This document shows positions 46,936-57,331 of a stretch of 64,000 nucleotides of DNA, one piece after another. This DNA comes from Rheinheimera sp. (lineage in GTDB: Bacteria > Pseudomonadota > Gammaproteobacteria > Enterobacterales > Alteromonadaceae), in assembly GCA_003543135.1 (NCBI GenBank), contig DPJG01000018.1:186001-250000 (forward strand), written 5' to 3'. Under the pieces are notes generated by a model that was not told the DNA's origin, did not search any database, and worked only from the letters and a program-made list of their open reading frames with translations. The position numbers and the translations under genes were made by a program. Every line of letters starts with the position of its first letter. Positions within the stretch are counted from its first letter, which is position 1.

Positions 46936-48551
46936 TGCTCACCTCCGTTTGCCTTGTTGTGTTCTGGTTGCCATTGGATGATCAGTGGCGCTTCGTCCTC
47001 CGGCAAAAGAAACTCAATCTGTATCTTGCTACCCACCTCAGGTTTAATGGATGAGTGATCAGGAGCCAGCCTGAAGTCCATCGTCATGCCAGGCCATTTT
47101 AATGCCGGTATTTCCGGATGCGTCAGCGTAAGAGCTTCATCGGACACTGCTTCCACTAATGCAGATGTGTGGTAGCTTTGAGCCGCTGGTTTTACTGAAT
47201 CTTGTTTATTGCCTGAAGACCAACGGCCTTCAACACCTTTTAAGTTGGCTTCAGAGTCTATAAGGAACTGGCCGGAAAGCACAATTTTTTGCCCTTGCTT
47301 TAATCCTGACAAAATTTCAGTCTGACCATTTTGTTCGTGACCAATACGCACTTCGAACGGACGAAAGGCCTTATTTTCAACCCCAATAACAAGGGTTCGT
47401 TGACCGGTACGTACCGGCGCCTCTGACGGCACAACCAACGCAGTGCGGGCTGGTCCACCGCTGAGTTTCATCTGGACAAACATGCCTGGCACCAACAATT
47501 CGTGCGGGTTATCCAACACCATCCGGGCTTTACGTGTGCGAGTCGTTGGATTGATCTCAGGCAATAAGGCTTGCACCTGACCACGGAACACTTCTGCTGG
47601 TAACGCAGCAGTGTGTGCCTCAACTTCTGAGCCAACCCTCACCTGAGCGGTCAGACTTTCCGGTATTTCGGCCTCAACCCAGAGACTCGAAAGACTATTG
47701 ATGCGCATAAGCGGCGTCCCCATAACTACTGTGGATCCGTCACGAACCATCAATTCCATGATAACGCCACTTGCCGGAGCGCTGAGCGTGATACGGGCAT
47801 GAACCTGTCTTGTCCTTTCTACAAGGCTGATCTGAGTTTCGGTCATACCAGCCTGACGCATGCGCTGCCGGGCAGCTTGAGTAAGCATCTCCACCCCTTC
47901 TGTTTTCAAAGCCAGGGTGGTCAGGTAATCCTCCTGCGCTGCTATCCAGTCCGGTACATAGAGCTCCAGCAATGACTGCCCCTTACGAACCGGATCTAAT
48001 GCTGTGCGGACATGTAGCTTCTCCACAAAGCCGGTTGCACGAGCCTGCACCACAAATTGACTACGGTCATTCCACACCACTGTACCCACAGCTGATAGTT
48101 CAGGAGACCATTGAGCCTGCATCACTTCACCTGTCCGCACGCCCAGATTCTGCTGAATACGCGAACTGACGGAGACTGTACTGTTGTCTGAGCTTTCGGC
48201 TCCGGCGTAGGTCGGTACTAACATCATATCCATAAAGGGAGATTTTCCCGGCGCCTCAAACTTGTTCCCCGGAACCATAGGATCGTGGTAATAGAGAATT
48301 TTTCGCTCTGTAACGGGATCTATATCTCCGGCCATGAGGCCTGCTTCAATATGGCGCTTCGAGGCCACCTCACCTTCAGAAATCCCCCAGCTTGAGGGGT
48401 CAACGACTTGAGTTGTTCTTTTAGTTTCTGCAGACCTGGCACTTAATGCATGTGCCTCTCCATTGCTGAAACCTAATTGATAGAAACTTAGTCCCCCAGC
48501 CATGAGTCCGGCGGTCACAAGACCTATGAGCAGGATAGTTTTGCTATTCAT
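46932..48551 (-). CDS. cusB: CusB-type adaptor with C-terminal CusF-like domain
   Basis: A 539-residue periplasmic adaptor. Signal/anchor helix about 5-25; heavy-metal-binding N-terminal motif [20 protein letters not shown] followed by MDMML, as in CusB; lipoyl/hairpin, beta-barrel and membrane-proximal domains follow. Residues about 465-530 form a CusF-like domain ([16 protein letters not shown]) fused at the C-terminus, so chaperone and adaptor are one protein. Overlaps cusA and the upstream channel gene by 4 bp each (ATGA). Intact itself, but its permease is broken. Confidence 0.9.
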   Translation of the reverse strand: MNSKTILLIGLVTAGLMAGGLSFYQLGFSNGEAHALSARSAETKRTTQVVDPSSWGISEGEVASKRHIEAGLMAGDIDPVTERKILYYHDPMVPGNKFEAPGKSPFMDMMLVPTYAGAESSDNSTVSVSSRIQQNLGVRTGEVMQAQWSPELSAVGTVVWNDRSQFVVQARATGFVEKLHVRTALDPVRKGQSLLELYVPDWIAAQEDYLTTLALKTEGVEMLTQAARQRMRQAGMTETQISLVERTRQVHARITLSAPASGVIMELMVRDGSTVVMGTPLMRINSLSSLWVEAEIPESLTAQVRVGSEVEAHTAALPAEVFRGQVQALLPEINPTTRTRKARMVLDNPHELLVPGMFVQMKLSGGPARTALVVPSEAPVRTGQRTLVIGVENKAFRPFEVRIGHEQNGQTEILSGLKQGQKIVLSGQFLIDSEANLKGVEGRWSSGNKQDSVKPAAQSYHTSALVEAVSDEALTLTHPEIPALKWPGMTMDFRLAPDHSSIKPEVGSKIQIEFLLPEDEAPLIIQWQPEHNKANGGEQ

Positions 48552-49844
48552 GGCAAAGTCTCCTCAGCTAAGTGATTAGACGGATGGTATGAGTTGGTTG
48601 GTTTGCTGTAGTCGCGGGGAATAAGAAATTCCAGTTCAGCCCACCAGGCAGCCGTCTGTTTTTCAAGACCTAGCTTGTCCAGCTGGGTGTCGATCAGCAT
48701 TCGCTGAGCTTCAAGTACTTCTGCCAAAGATGCCTTGCCGCCACGAAATGCAGCAATTAAAGCGTCAACGCGCTGGGATGCCAACGGGATCAACCTCGTG
48801 TTGTAGTTCTCCAGGCGGGTCAGGTTGCTGCGCCAGTTGACAAGGAGTCTTTGAGTCTCAAAAAGGTGCTCACGCCGCAATTCTTCGCGTTCAAAACGCA
48901 CCTGTTCAACTTGCGCAAGTCTGGCTGCAACTTCTCTGTCTTGCTTGTTCGCCTGATCCCACTGCAGAGGGATGGACACGCCAAGCGATACCATATCGCC
49001 AAACTGACTGCCTCTCTTGCTGTACATAAGAGACCAGCTCCAATCAGCATCTTTTTCCAGCTCTGCCAGGTCAACATCCGCCAGCGCAATACGCTCACGG
49101 GCATTCAGCACGGCGACATCCGGATGCAAATTAATATCATCTGCTAACTGGTGTGCTACAAGACGAGTACTGTCAATGCGGGGAGGGGGGGCAAGTGGGT
49201 CTGAAGCCGCGTCACCAATCCAACGTTGCAAAAGTGCCTCAATAATGCTGAGTTCCGCCCTCGCCTCCAGCATTCGATTATCGATTTGTGCTACTGCAGA
49301 ATGCGCAGCCAGGACATCTACCTGACTATGACGACCGGCACTATAGGAGGATTCGATAGCCTCACTCACCCCTTTGGCTTCGTCACGCTGACGTTGCAAC
49401 AGTTCGAGCCTTTGCTCTTGGTAATAGCGGTCGAACCAGGCCTTGGCTGTTTGGGTGAGTAGCCATGCTTTAAGTAATGATTGCTCAGAGGATGCCGCCT
49501 CAGCTCCGCGTTCATAACGAACACTGCGCGCCTGACGTTTATCAGCTGCTGTAAACGTCTGCATCAGGCTGACTGAACGCATGGTCATAAAATCATCAGT
49601 CAGACTGTAGCTCATGGCTCCTTCGACAGGCAGATTGTCTACAGACAAGCGAAGCACAGGATCAGGCAGGCGAGATGTGGAAACGGCCATCTCACGCGCA
49701 GCTCGTTTCACTGAATCCTGAGCCTGAAGTGTTGCAGAACGGCTTTCAGCAAGCTCCAAAGCAGCTTGTAAAGTCAGTGCTGTTGCAGATGATTGCGCTG
49801 CTGCAACATTGGTAAAACAAAGCAACAAGCAAGCACTGATAACG
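48548..49844 (-). pseudogene. cusC: CusC-type outer-membrane channel, 5' end removed by IS50 derivative
   Basis: About 430 residues of a TolC-family channel remain, from the signal peptide (ACLLLCFTNVAAAQ) to the end; LTLQAALELAESRS begins the first OEP repeat. The native start codon, first few signal residues, ribosome site and promoter are gone: the outside end of the IS50 derivative begins at 49845. The frame is open into the element and a TTG at 49861 could start a near-normal protein, so residual expression is possible but weak. It heads the leftward cusCBA operon, hence the whole operon may be silent. Confidence 0.85.
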
Positions 49845-50366
49845 CTGACTCTTATACACAAGTAGCGTCCTGAACGGAACCTTTCCCGTTTTCTAGGATC
49901 TGATCTTCTATGTGACTCCCAACATAGTAACGATCATGATAACTTCTGCTCTTCATCGTGCGGCCGACTGGGCTAAATCTGTGTTCTCTTCGGCGGCGCT
50001 GGGTGATCCTCGCCGTACTGCCCGCTTGGTTAACGTTGCCGCTCAATTGGCAAAATATTCTGGTAAATCAATAACCATCTCATCAGAGGGTAGTGAAGCC
50101 CTGCAGGAAGGCGCTTACCGATTTATCCGTAATCCCAACGTCTATCTGGACAAGGGAAAACGCAAGCGCAAAGAGAAAGCAGGTAGCTTGCAGTGGGCTT
50201 ACATGGCGATAGCCAGACTGGGCGGTTTTATGGACAGCAAGCGAACCGGAATTGCCAGCTGGGGCGTCCTCTGGGAAGGTTGGGAAGCCCTGCAAAGTAA
50301 ACTGGATGGCTTTCTTGCAGCCAAAGATCTGATGGCGCAGGGGATCAAGATCTGATCAAGAGACAG
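49845..50366 (+). mobile_element. Miniature IS50 (Tn5) derivative, 522 bp, both ends intact
   Basis: Left end is the exact 19-bp IS50 outside end CTGACTCTTATACACAAGT (49845-49863); right end is the exact inside end, read inward CTGTCTCTTGATCAGATCT (50366-50348). Between them lies the transposase gene with an in-frame internal deletion of about 1 kb (full IS50 is 1.5 kb). The 9-bp flanks (CTGATAACG left, CAGCAAGAC right) do not match, so this copy was not left by a simple insertion. It separates truncated cusC from the truncated M23 peptidase. Confidence 0.93.
49936..50355 (+). pseudogene. Internally deleted Tn5/IS50 transposase, 139 codons in frame
   Basis: From ATG 49936: residues 1-69 of Tn5 transposase (MITSALHRAADWAKSVFSSA to IRNPNV) joined in frame to its last 70 residues (YLDKGKRKRKEKAG to AQGIKI). 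The catalytic DDE core is absent. The N-terminal end-binding region and the C-terminal dimerization helix remain, as does the stop inside the inside end. Codon 56, the ATG that starts the natural inhibitor protein, is CTG here. The fused product could bind ends or pair with full transposase without cutting, acting as an inhibitor; that is an inference. Confidence 0.88.
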
Positions 50367-50803
50367 CAGCAAGACTCAGTTCGCCTTTCAATCCTGCAAG
50401 ACTTAACCCGGTATCCGGAAAAGTGAGTCCCCATAATGGCATTGATTATTCCATGCCCATGAACACGAAAATAGTCAGCGTCATCGACGGAAAAATCACC
50501 CGGGCCGAATACAACAGTACCATGGGATATTTTGTTGAAGTAACGGGAAAAGCCGGTGTTAAAACTCGCTATCTCCACCTCAATAAAATACTCGTTACTA
50601 AAGGGGCCAGGGTTACACGGGGAGGTGCTATTGCGTTATCCGGTAACAGCGGACGTTCATCCGGTCCTCATCTGCATTACGAGCTGGTCATCAATAACAA
50701 CCCTGTTAACTCTCTGGCGTTCCGGGCAGCGGCACCCGCTGATAACAAACTCGAACAGCATGCCTTTGCGCATGCCAGAGACTACGAACGATACCTGGAC
50801 TGA
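50367..50803 (+). pseudogene. M23 family metallopeptidase, 5'-truncated
   Basis: The frame is open from the IS50 inside end and reads RLSSPFNPARLNPVSGKVSP followed by HNGIDYSMP, the first zinc ligand region of LytM/M23 peptidases; the HLHYELVINN region gives the HxH ligand. The end (ARDYERYLD) is normal. Signal peptide and N-terminal domain are missing. In enterobacterial sil/pco islands an M23 gene lies at this very place, convergent with silP, confirming that the island was cut here. Its end overlaps the DUF2933 gene. Confidence 0.85.
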
Positions 50804-51033
50804 TAACGGGACCGCGACGCGGCCCCGTCTGCCGGATTAATTTTTTTATCGTTTTCACTTCCGTGATGTTGATGATCTCCATGCCCTCCGTGGCCGTGGA
50901 AAAGATGCATTAGCGGGCAGACCAGCAATAACAGATATGGCCAGTAACCTGCCACATGTGACCAGTGTTCGCGCAGGAGGGCAAATGCCGCGATCGCGGC
51001 GACAGCAATAAGCGCATAGGTGGTACTTTTCAT
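50782..51033 (-). CDS. DUF2933 small membrane protein of sil module
   Basis: 83 residues: an N-terminal hydrophobic helix, a second helix (VAGYWPYLLLLVCPLMHLF), then a His-rich tail HGHGGHGDHQHH. This is the small protein next to silP in enterobacterial sil clusters. Inner membrane, probably metal-binding through the His tail; role unproven. Same direction as silP and 40 bp after it; ribosome site GGAG before the start. Confidence 0.82.
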   Translation of the reverse strand: MKSTTYALIAVAAIAAFALLREHWSHVAGYWPYLLLLVCPLMHLFHGHGGHGDHQHHGSENDKKINPADGAASRSRYQSRYRS

Positions 51034-51073
51034 ACTGGACTCCTTCTGTTCGTAACTGACCCTTCACTCAGTG

Positions 51074-53521
51074 TTATTTCCCGAGCCTGACACTTTTCAG
51101 ACGCAACGCATTCACAATGACGCTGACGGAGGAAAGAGCCATGGCCGCCGCCGCAATAACTGGCGACAGCAGTATTCCATACACAGGATAAAGCAGACCT
51201 GCAGCCACAGGCACGCCAAGTGCGTTGTAGATAAATGCAAAAAACAGATTCTGTCGGATATTTTTCATGGTGATCTCTGACAGATGACGGGCCCTGTTCA
51301 GTATCATCAAGTCGCCTTTGAGAAGGGTGACTCCGGCACTTTCAATTGCCACATCTGTACCCGTTCCCATAGCTATGCCCACGTCAGCCGCTGCCAGCGC
51401 CGGGGCATCATTTACACCGTCCCCCGCCATCGCAACCACATGACCAGACGCTTTCAGTCGGGTTATCACTGCTTTTTTGCCGTCAGGCAGAACCCCGGCT
51501 TCAACCTCATCTATTCCCAGTTTCCGTGCGACTGCTTCAGCAGTAAGCTGGTTATCCCCGGTGAGCATAACAATGCGGATCCCCGCCTGACGCAAAGCTT
51601 TAAGCGCATCCGGCGTGGTTGCTTTCACGGGATCCGAGATAGCTATCAGGCCTGCAAGGTACCCATCTGTGGCCACATAGATAACGGTAGCGCCTTCCAT
51701 CCGCAACGTATCCGCAACGGCCTTTTGATTATCAATAACGATACTGTTTTCCTGCATAGCCAGTTCATTACCAATAACAACCCGTTGACCTTCAACATCG
51801 CCTGAAACACCTTTCCCCGACGGAGCATTGAAATCACTGACTGCGGGTATCATGATCCCCCTGTGCTGGGCTGCCCGGACTACAGCCATACCCAGCGGAT
51901 GCTGCGAGCCTTTTTCCACTGCGGCCGCTACACGTAAAAGAGATGCTTCCCCACCCAGATTGAGACTGATAATCCCTGTCACCGTAGGCGAACCTTCCGT
52001 GAGCGTGCCTGTTTTGTCGACAACCAGCGTGTCCACTTTTTCAAGACGCTCAAGGGCTTCGGCATTCCTGATTAACACCCCGGCCTGGGCTCCTTTGCCT
52101 ACCCCCACCATTATCGACATCGGTGTGGCCAGCCCCAGTGCACAGGGGCAGGCAATAATCAGGACCGACACAGCCGCAATCAGACCGTGCGCCATCCTGG
52201 GCTCGGGCCCCCAGACAGACCAGATCACGAAAGCAACAACCGCGATAAGTATCACCAGAGGAACAAACCAGCCTGAAACGCTGTCAGCCATTCTCTGGAT
52301 GGGGGCACGCGAACGCTGTGCATCAGCGACCATCTGAACAATTCGTGAGAGCATCGTTTCATCACCGACTTTCTCTGCACGGATGATAAGACTACCTGTC
52401 TGATTAATCGTCCCCCCAATGACAGGGTCACTCTTCGTTTTGGTAACCGGCATAGACTCCCCGGTCACCATCGATTCATCAACGGTTGTTTTGCCTTCGA
52501 TCACGATACCGTCGACCGGAATACTCTCTCCAGGTCTGATGCGGAGCTTATCGCCAGGCAGGACATCTTCCGCATTAATATCCGTTTCATGACCGTCATG
52601 ATCCAGCCGTCTGGCGGTTTTGGGGGCAAGGTTCAGAAGCGCAGTAATGGCGCCTGAGGTTTGTTCCCGTGCCCGCAGCTCAAGAACCTGTCCCAGCAGA
52701 ACAAGCACCGTAATAACTGCTGCGGCTTCAAAATAAACGGCCACCAGGCCATCCATGTTTCTGAACGATGCAGGAAACCAGGAGGGGAAGACGGTTGCAA
52801 TGACGCTGTAAACCCAGGCTACGCCGGTCCCCATTGCAACAAGGGTAAACATATTCAGGGAGCGGTTACGTAACGACATTCCGGCTCGGGCGAAGAATGG
52901 CCAGCCACACCACAACACGACAGGGGAGGCCAGAAGCAGCTGCAGCCATGTGTTGTACTGTGGCGGTACTGTATTCCTCAAGTCGGGAAACAGATGAGAT
53001 CCCATTTCGAGTACCAGAACCGGAAACGCCAGCAACAACCCCAGCCAGAAGCGTCTTGTCATGTCGTGAAGTTCATCACTCGGCCCCGTGGATGCCGTAG
53101 CTACGAGCGGCTCCAGTGCCATTCCACAGACAGGACAGCTTCCGGGACCACTGCGGCGTATCTCCGGGTGCATCGGACATGTCCACACACCTTCAGAATT
53201 CTCTTTTTCCGCCTGGTGGTGAGGCTGTTTTATCTGATCAGGGCTGACTTCGTGATGATCGTGGTGATGGTGATGGGAATGTTCACTGGCATCTTCGGTA
53301 AGATAACGATCGGGATGGGCTTTAAATTTACTCTCACAGCTGGGGGAGCAGAAATAAAGTTGATGGTCCTGGTATCGAATGCTGCTGTGCGCCCTGTCGG
53401 GCAGGATGGCCATCCCGCACACGGGATCTCTCACCTTATGCAATACGTGGCCCTCGTCCGGGGATAATGTCTGCTCAGAAGCAGTCTGGTTGTTGTGTTG
53501 CACTGCATTTTCATTTTTCAC
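51074..53521 (-). CDS. silP: Silver/copper-exporting P1B-type ATPase SilP
   Basis: An 815-residue inner-membrane pump. The N-terminus lacks an HMA domain and instead has a YHS-type domain (VRDPVCGMAILPDRAHSSI), a His-rich stretch (HSHHHHHDHHEV) and a metal-binding domain (YWTCPMHPEI-like, with SCPVCGMALEP). Then eight helices with TGESMPV, the CPC ion site ([19 protein letters not shown]), [12 protein letters not shown], the HPLG motif and GDGVNDAPALAAADVG. It moves Ag(I)/Cu(I) from cytoplasm to periplasm for SilCBA. Belongs to the leftward sil operon after copG. Confidence 0.96.
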   Translation of the reverse strand: MKNENAVQHNNQTASEQTLSPDEGHVLHKVRDPVCGMAILPDRAHSSIRYQDHQLYFCSPSCESKFKAHPDRYLTEDASEHSHHHHHDHHEVSPDQIKQPHHQAEKENSEGVWTCPMHPEIRRSGPGSCPVCGMALEPLVATASTGPSDELHDMTRRFWLGLLLAFPVLVLEMGSHLFPDLRNTVPPQYNTWLQLLLASPVVLWCGWPFFARAGMSLRNRSLNMFTLVAMGTGVAWVYSVIATVFPSWFPASFRNMDGLVAVYFEAAAVITVLVLLGQVLELRAREQTSGAITALLNLAPKTARRLDHDGHETDINAEDVLPGDKLRIRPGESIPVDGIVIEGKTTVDESMVTGESMPVTKTKSDPVIGGTINQTGSLIIRAEKVGDETMLSRIVQMVADAQRSRAPIQRMADSVSGWFVPLVILIAVVAFVIWSVWGPEPRMAHGLIAAVSVLIIACPCALGLATPMSIMVGVGKGAQAGVLIRNAEALERLEKVDTLVVDKTGTLTEGSPTVTGIISLNLGGEASLLRVAAAVEKGSQHPLGMAVVRAAQHRGIMIPAVSDFNAPSGKGVSGDVEGQRVVIGNELAMQENSIVIDNQKAVADTLRMEGATVIYVATDGYLAGLIAISDPVKATTPDALKALRQAGIRIVMLTGDNQLTAEAVARKLGIDEVEAGVLPDGKKAVITRLKASGHVVAMAGDGVNDAPALAAADVGIAMGTGTDVAIESAGVTLLKGDLMILNRARHLSEITMKNIRQNLFFAFIYNALGVPVAAGLLYPVYGILLSPVIAAAAMALSSVSVIVNALRLKSVRLGK

Positions 53522-53647
53522 AGTAACTCTCCTTATGCATACCGAAGCATCTTCTGTCTTCAGGGTATGTCATGGATGCGATTATCACGAATATCGCCGG
53601 CACAGGAGTGCCTGCTACCGGCGTCCCGTTATCAGCCGTTCCGCTGA

Positions 53648-54094
53648 CTATTCGATTCGCTGAAAGACTTTTTTACTTCCATCCGGTGAGAATGCGATAA
53701 CATCGTAAGCCTCTTTTCGGGCTCCCATCTCCATTCCAGGACTTCCTGCTGGCATACCGGGGGTGGCGAGACCGTATATACCCGAACCAGACTGCATTGC
53801 CTTATGTATCGTTGTCGCAGGCACATGGCCTTCAATGATCAAATTACCGGCAACCGCGGTATGACAACTTCGTAGTCCTGCAGGAATAGCATGCTTTTCT
53901 TTCAGGGCTGACAGCGCCTGATCATTCATGACGTGAGTTCGTACTTCAAACCCGTCTTTTTCCATCGCTTTGCCCCACAGGGAACAACAGCCACAGTTTT
54001 CAGATTTGTACATATCAATCACTTTTTCACTCGCCATCGCGGGTAGTGAAAGGCCGAGAGCCAGCGCCATTAGAACCACTTTTTTCATACTCAC
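53648..54094 (-). CDS. copG: CopG (DUF411) periplasmic copper protein of sil module
   Basis: 148 residues: signal peptide ending PAMA, then MYKSENCGCCSLWGKAM with the Cys cluster, RSCHTAVAGNLIIEGHVP, and [16 protein letters not shown]. CopG in Pseudomonas holds a Cu4 cluster and can act on the redox state of copper. Lies between silA (80 bp away, with hairpin-forming repeats) and silP. Confidence 0.92.
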   Translation of the reverse strand: MSMKKVVLMALALGLSLPAMASEKVIDMYKSENCGCCSLWGKAMEKDGFEVRTHVMNDQALSALKEKHAIPAGLRSCHTAVAGNLIIEGHVPATTIHKAMQSGSGIYGLATPGMPAGSPGMEMGARKEAYDVIAFSPDGSKKVFQRIE

Positions 54095-54174
54095 CTCTGT
54101 ATATTATCGATATAAACCCTGACGTCAGGGTGAATCAGTAAAGAAGGACACCCACAGGGGGTGCCCTTTCAGGT

Positions 54175-57100
54175 TCAGGACACGCTTTTTTTATGTCTGC
54201 GCAGCCAGATTAATTTGTAGGCGGCAGGAATAATGAACAGGGACAGCAGCGGAGCCGTGATCATCCCACCAATCATGGGTGCCGCGATACGGCTCATGAC
54301 CTCTGAACCTGCACCGGTTCCCCAGAGTATTGGCAGCAGACCCGCAATGATCACCGCCACGGTCATGGCTTTCGGCCGGACACGCAGTACGGCACCATGA
54401 TAGAGGGCTTCATCAAGGCCTTCCGGTGTGAACGTCTCTTTACGGGACAATTCCGGGTGCGCTTCAATGGCATGACGCAGATACATCAGCATGACCACGC
54501 CAAACTCTGCTGCCACCCCGGCCAGGGCGATAAACCCGGTTCCGGTCGCCACTGACATATGGAAGCCCTGCCAGTACAGGAACCATATCCCGCCAACCAG
54601 GGCAAACGGCAGGCTCATCAGGATCAACAGGGCTTCATCAACCCTGCGGAATGCCAGATATAACAGGATGAAGATGATCATCACCGTCATCGGTACCATC
54701 AGTTTTAATTTCTTATTGGCGTGCTCGAGTAATTCAAACTGTCCTGAGAATGCCACACTGGTCCCCGGTCTCAGTTTCACTTTCTCACTGATGGCCGTCT
54801 TAATATCGTTCACCACCGACACCATGTCCCTGCCGCGGGCATCAACATAAATCCAGCTGGCTGGCCGGGCATTTTCGGTTTTCAGCATGGTTGGTCCGGA
54901 AACGACCTTAATATCGGCAACATCGCCCAGCGTAATTTGCTGCTTCATTGGGGTCAGGATTGGCATCTCTCTCAACGCCTGCGGACTGTTACGGTAATCC
55001 TGCGGATAGCGAATGTTAATAGGGTACCGGGCCACGCCTTCAACCGTCTCACCCACCATAGCCCCACCGATTGCTGAAGAGACGAACAGCTGGACGTCGC
55101 CCACAGTCATCCCGTACCGGGAAGCTTTTTCCCGGTTAATGTCCACATCAATATAACGTCCACCTTCCAGTCGTTCAGCCAGTGCGGAAACCACACCAGG
55201 TACGGTTTTAGCGACTGCTTCGATACTCTGTGCTGTTACATCGATATCCGACAGAACAGTACCCGATACCTTAATACCTATCGGACTTTTAATGCCGGTT
55301 GAGAGCATATCAATACGGTTACGGATAGGCGGTACCCAGAGGTTGGCCAGACCAGGCAGACGGACGGTCTTATCAAGTTCATCGATAATCTTGTCAATCG
55401 TCATGCCTGGCCGCCACTGATCCTCAGGTTTCAGCTGAATGGTGGTTTCCACCATTTCGAGTGGCGCGGAATCCGTTGCGGTCTCTGCCTTACCGGTCTT
55501 GCCAAATACAGAGGCCACTTCAGGAACGGTTTTGATTAACTTATCCGTGGTCTGCAGGAGCGCCGCTGCTACTGCCGGAGAGACACCTGGCAACGTTGAC
55601 GGCATATACAACAGGTCACCTTCGTTCATCTTCGGTAAAAACTCGCCGCCCACCTGACTCAGTGGCCAGATAACAGTGAAAATGGATAAAGCCGCAACCA
55701 GCAGGGTTGTTTTTGGCCAGTGTAGTACCCTGAGCAGTAACGGGTGATACGCTTTAATCAGCAACCGGTTCAGTGGGTTACTGGTCTCAGCAGGAATTTT
55801 CCCGCGGATCCAGAACCCCATCAGAATAGGGATAACAATGATTGCCAGTATGGCTGCACCAGCCATGGAATACGTTTTTGTAAAGGCCAGCGGACCAAAC
55901 AGACGCCCTTCCTGCCCTTCCAGGGTAAAAATAGGAATGAACGATAATGTGATAATCAGCAGGCTGATAAACAGCGCTGGACCCACTTCAACGGAGGCGT
56001 CAGTGATAACCTTCCAGCGGGTGGCATTATCAATCTGTTCCCCGGGATGCTGATGGTCCCACTCCTCAAGCCGTTTATGCGCGTTTTCGATCATGACGAT
56101 GGCGGCATCCACCATCGCTCCGACGGCTATTGCAATCCCTCCCAGCGACATAATGTTGGCATTCAGCCCCTGGAAGTGCATGACGATAAAGGCGATACAC
56201 AGGCCAAGTGGCAGAGAAATAATCGCCACCAGGGCAGAACGTACGTGCCACAGGAACAGGGCACAGACGATGGCCACCACGATAAACTCTTCCAGGAGTT
56301 TGTAGCTGAGGTTATCAATGGCCCGATCGATTAACTGGCTGCGATCGTATGTCGTTACGATCTCCACTCCTTCAGGCAGGCTTGCCTTCAGCGTGTCCAG
56401 TTTATCCCTCACCGCCGTAATGACTTCGCGTGCATTTTTGCCCGAACGCAGGATCACCACTCCGCCAGCGACTTCGCCCTGACCGTTCAGTTCGGCAATA
56501 CCTCGCCGCATTTCAGGCCCGGTCTGCACGCGGGCAACATCCCGCAGATAAACCGGTACACCGTTCTCGCCGGTTTTCAGGACAATGGTATTGAAATCAT
56601 CAATGGTCTGAAGATATCCGCTGGCCCGGACCATATACTCCGCTTCGGCCATTTCAACGGATGAACCACCGGCCTCCTGGTTAGACGATTCAAGAGCCTG
56701 TTTCACTTCAGGCAGGCTGACACCGTACTGGGACAATTTCTCCGGATTGACCTGGATCTGATACTGTTTCACCACGCCGCCAACCGAAGCTACTTCCGCC
56801 ACGTTCGGGATGGTTTTCAGTTCAAATCTCAGGAACCAGTCCTGCAGAGAACGCAGTTCTGAAAGGTCGTGTTTTCCTCTGCGATCGACAAGGGCATATT
56901 CAAAAATCCAGCCCACACCCGTGGCATCCGGACCGATTTCAGAACTCACCCCGGCGGGCAGTTTTCCCTGAACCTGATTCAGATATTCCAGCACGCGGGA
57001 ACGGGCCCAGTACAGATCGGTGCCGTCTTCAAAAATGACATACACATACGAATCCCCGAACTGTGAGAAACCACGCACGGTTTTTGCGCCAGGTACGGAC

Positions 57101-57321
57101 AGCATGGTGGTGGTAAGTGGATAGGTGACCTGGTTTTCTACAATCTGCGGGGCCTGTCCGGGATAGCTGGTTTTAATAATGACCTGCACATCTGACAGGT
57201 CAGGCAGCGCATCGACCGGCGTGTTAATTATCGTCCATGTGCCCCAGATGCTGAGAAACAGTACGCCCATCATGACCAGGAAACGGTTGGCGACAGAGCG
57301 CCGGATAATCCATTCAATCAT
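54175..57321 (-). CDS. silA: SilA heavy-metal RND permease
   Basis: A 1048-residue inner-membrane proton-driven exporter of Ag(I)/Cu(I), intact. N-terminus [20 protein letters not shown]; helix-4 proton relay in [20 protein letters not shown]; Met-rich path residues as in CusA, including [12 protein letters not shown] and the [12 protein letters not shown] region. Length equals known SilA. It is downstream of silB by 10 bp. Comparison with the broken cusA at 43795 shows the same architecture; this is the working copy. Confidence 0.97.
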   Translation of the reverse strand: MIEWIIRRSVANRFLVMMGVLFLSIWGTWTIINTPVDALPDLSDVQVIIKTSYPGQAPQIVENQVTYPLTTTMLSVPGAKTVRGFSQFGDSYVYVIFEDGTDLYWARSRVLEYLNQVQGKLPAGVSSEIGPDATGVGWIFEYALVDRRGKHDLSELRSLQDWFLRFELKTIPNVAEVASVGGVVKQYQIQVNPEKLSQYGVSLPEVKQALESSNQEAGGSSVEMAEAEYMVRASGYLQTIDDFNTIVLKTGENGVPVYLRDVARVQTGPEMRRGIAELNGQGEVAGGVVILRSGKNAREVITAVRDKLDTLKASLPEGVEIVTTYDRSQLIDRAIDNLSYKLLEEFIVVAIVCALFLWHVRSALVAIISLPLGLCIAFIVMHFQGLNANIMSLGGIAIAVGAMVDAAIVMIENAHKRLEEWDHQHPGEQIDNATRWKVITDASVEVGPALFISLLIITLSFIPIFTLEGQEGRLFGPLAFTKTYSMAGAAILAIIVIPILMGFWIRGKIPAETSNPLNRLLIKAYHPLLLRVLHWPKTTLLVAALSIFTVIWPLSQVGGEFLPKMNEGDLLYMPSTLPGVSPAVAAALLQTTDKLIKTVPEVASVFGKTGKAETATDSAPLEMVETTIQLKPEDQWRPGMTIDKIIDELDKTVRLPGLANLWVPPIRNRIDMLSTGIKSPIGIKVSGTVLSDIDVTAQSIEAVAKTVPGVVSALAERLEGGRYIDVDINREKASRYGMTVGDVQLFVSSAIGGAMVGETVEGVARYPINIRYPQDYRNSPQALREMPILTPMKQQITLGDVADIKVVSGPTMLKTENARPASWIYVDARGRDMVSVVNDIKTAISEKVKLRPGTSVAFSGQFELLEHANKKLKLMVPMTVMIIFILLYLAFRRVDEALLILMSLPFALVGGIWFLYWQGFHMSVATGTGFIALAGVAAEFGVVMLMYLRHAIEAHPELSRKETFTPEGLDEALYHGAVLRVRPKAMTVAVIIAGLLPILWGTGAGSEVMSRIAAPMIGGMITAPLLSLFIIPAAYKLIWLRRHKKSVS

Positions 57322-57331
57322 CGTCGTCTCC

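Noticed and set aside
49845-49863. Tn5 end as a library-preparation (transposase adapter) artefact
   Set aside because: Adapters use the mosaic end CTGTCTCTTATACACATCT. These are natural outside and inside ends linked to transposase coding sequence, in two places with differing bases.
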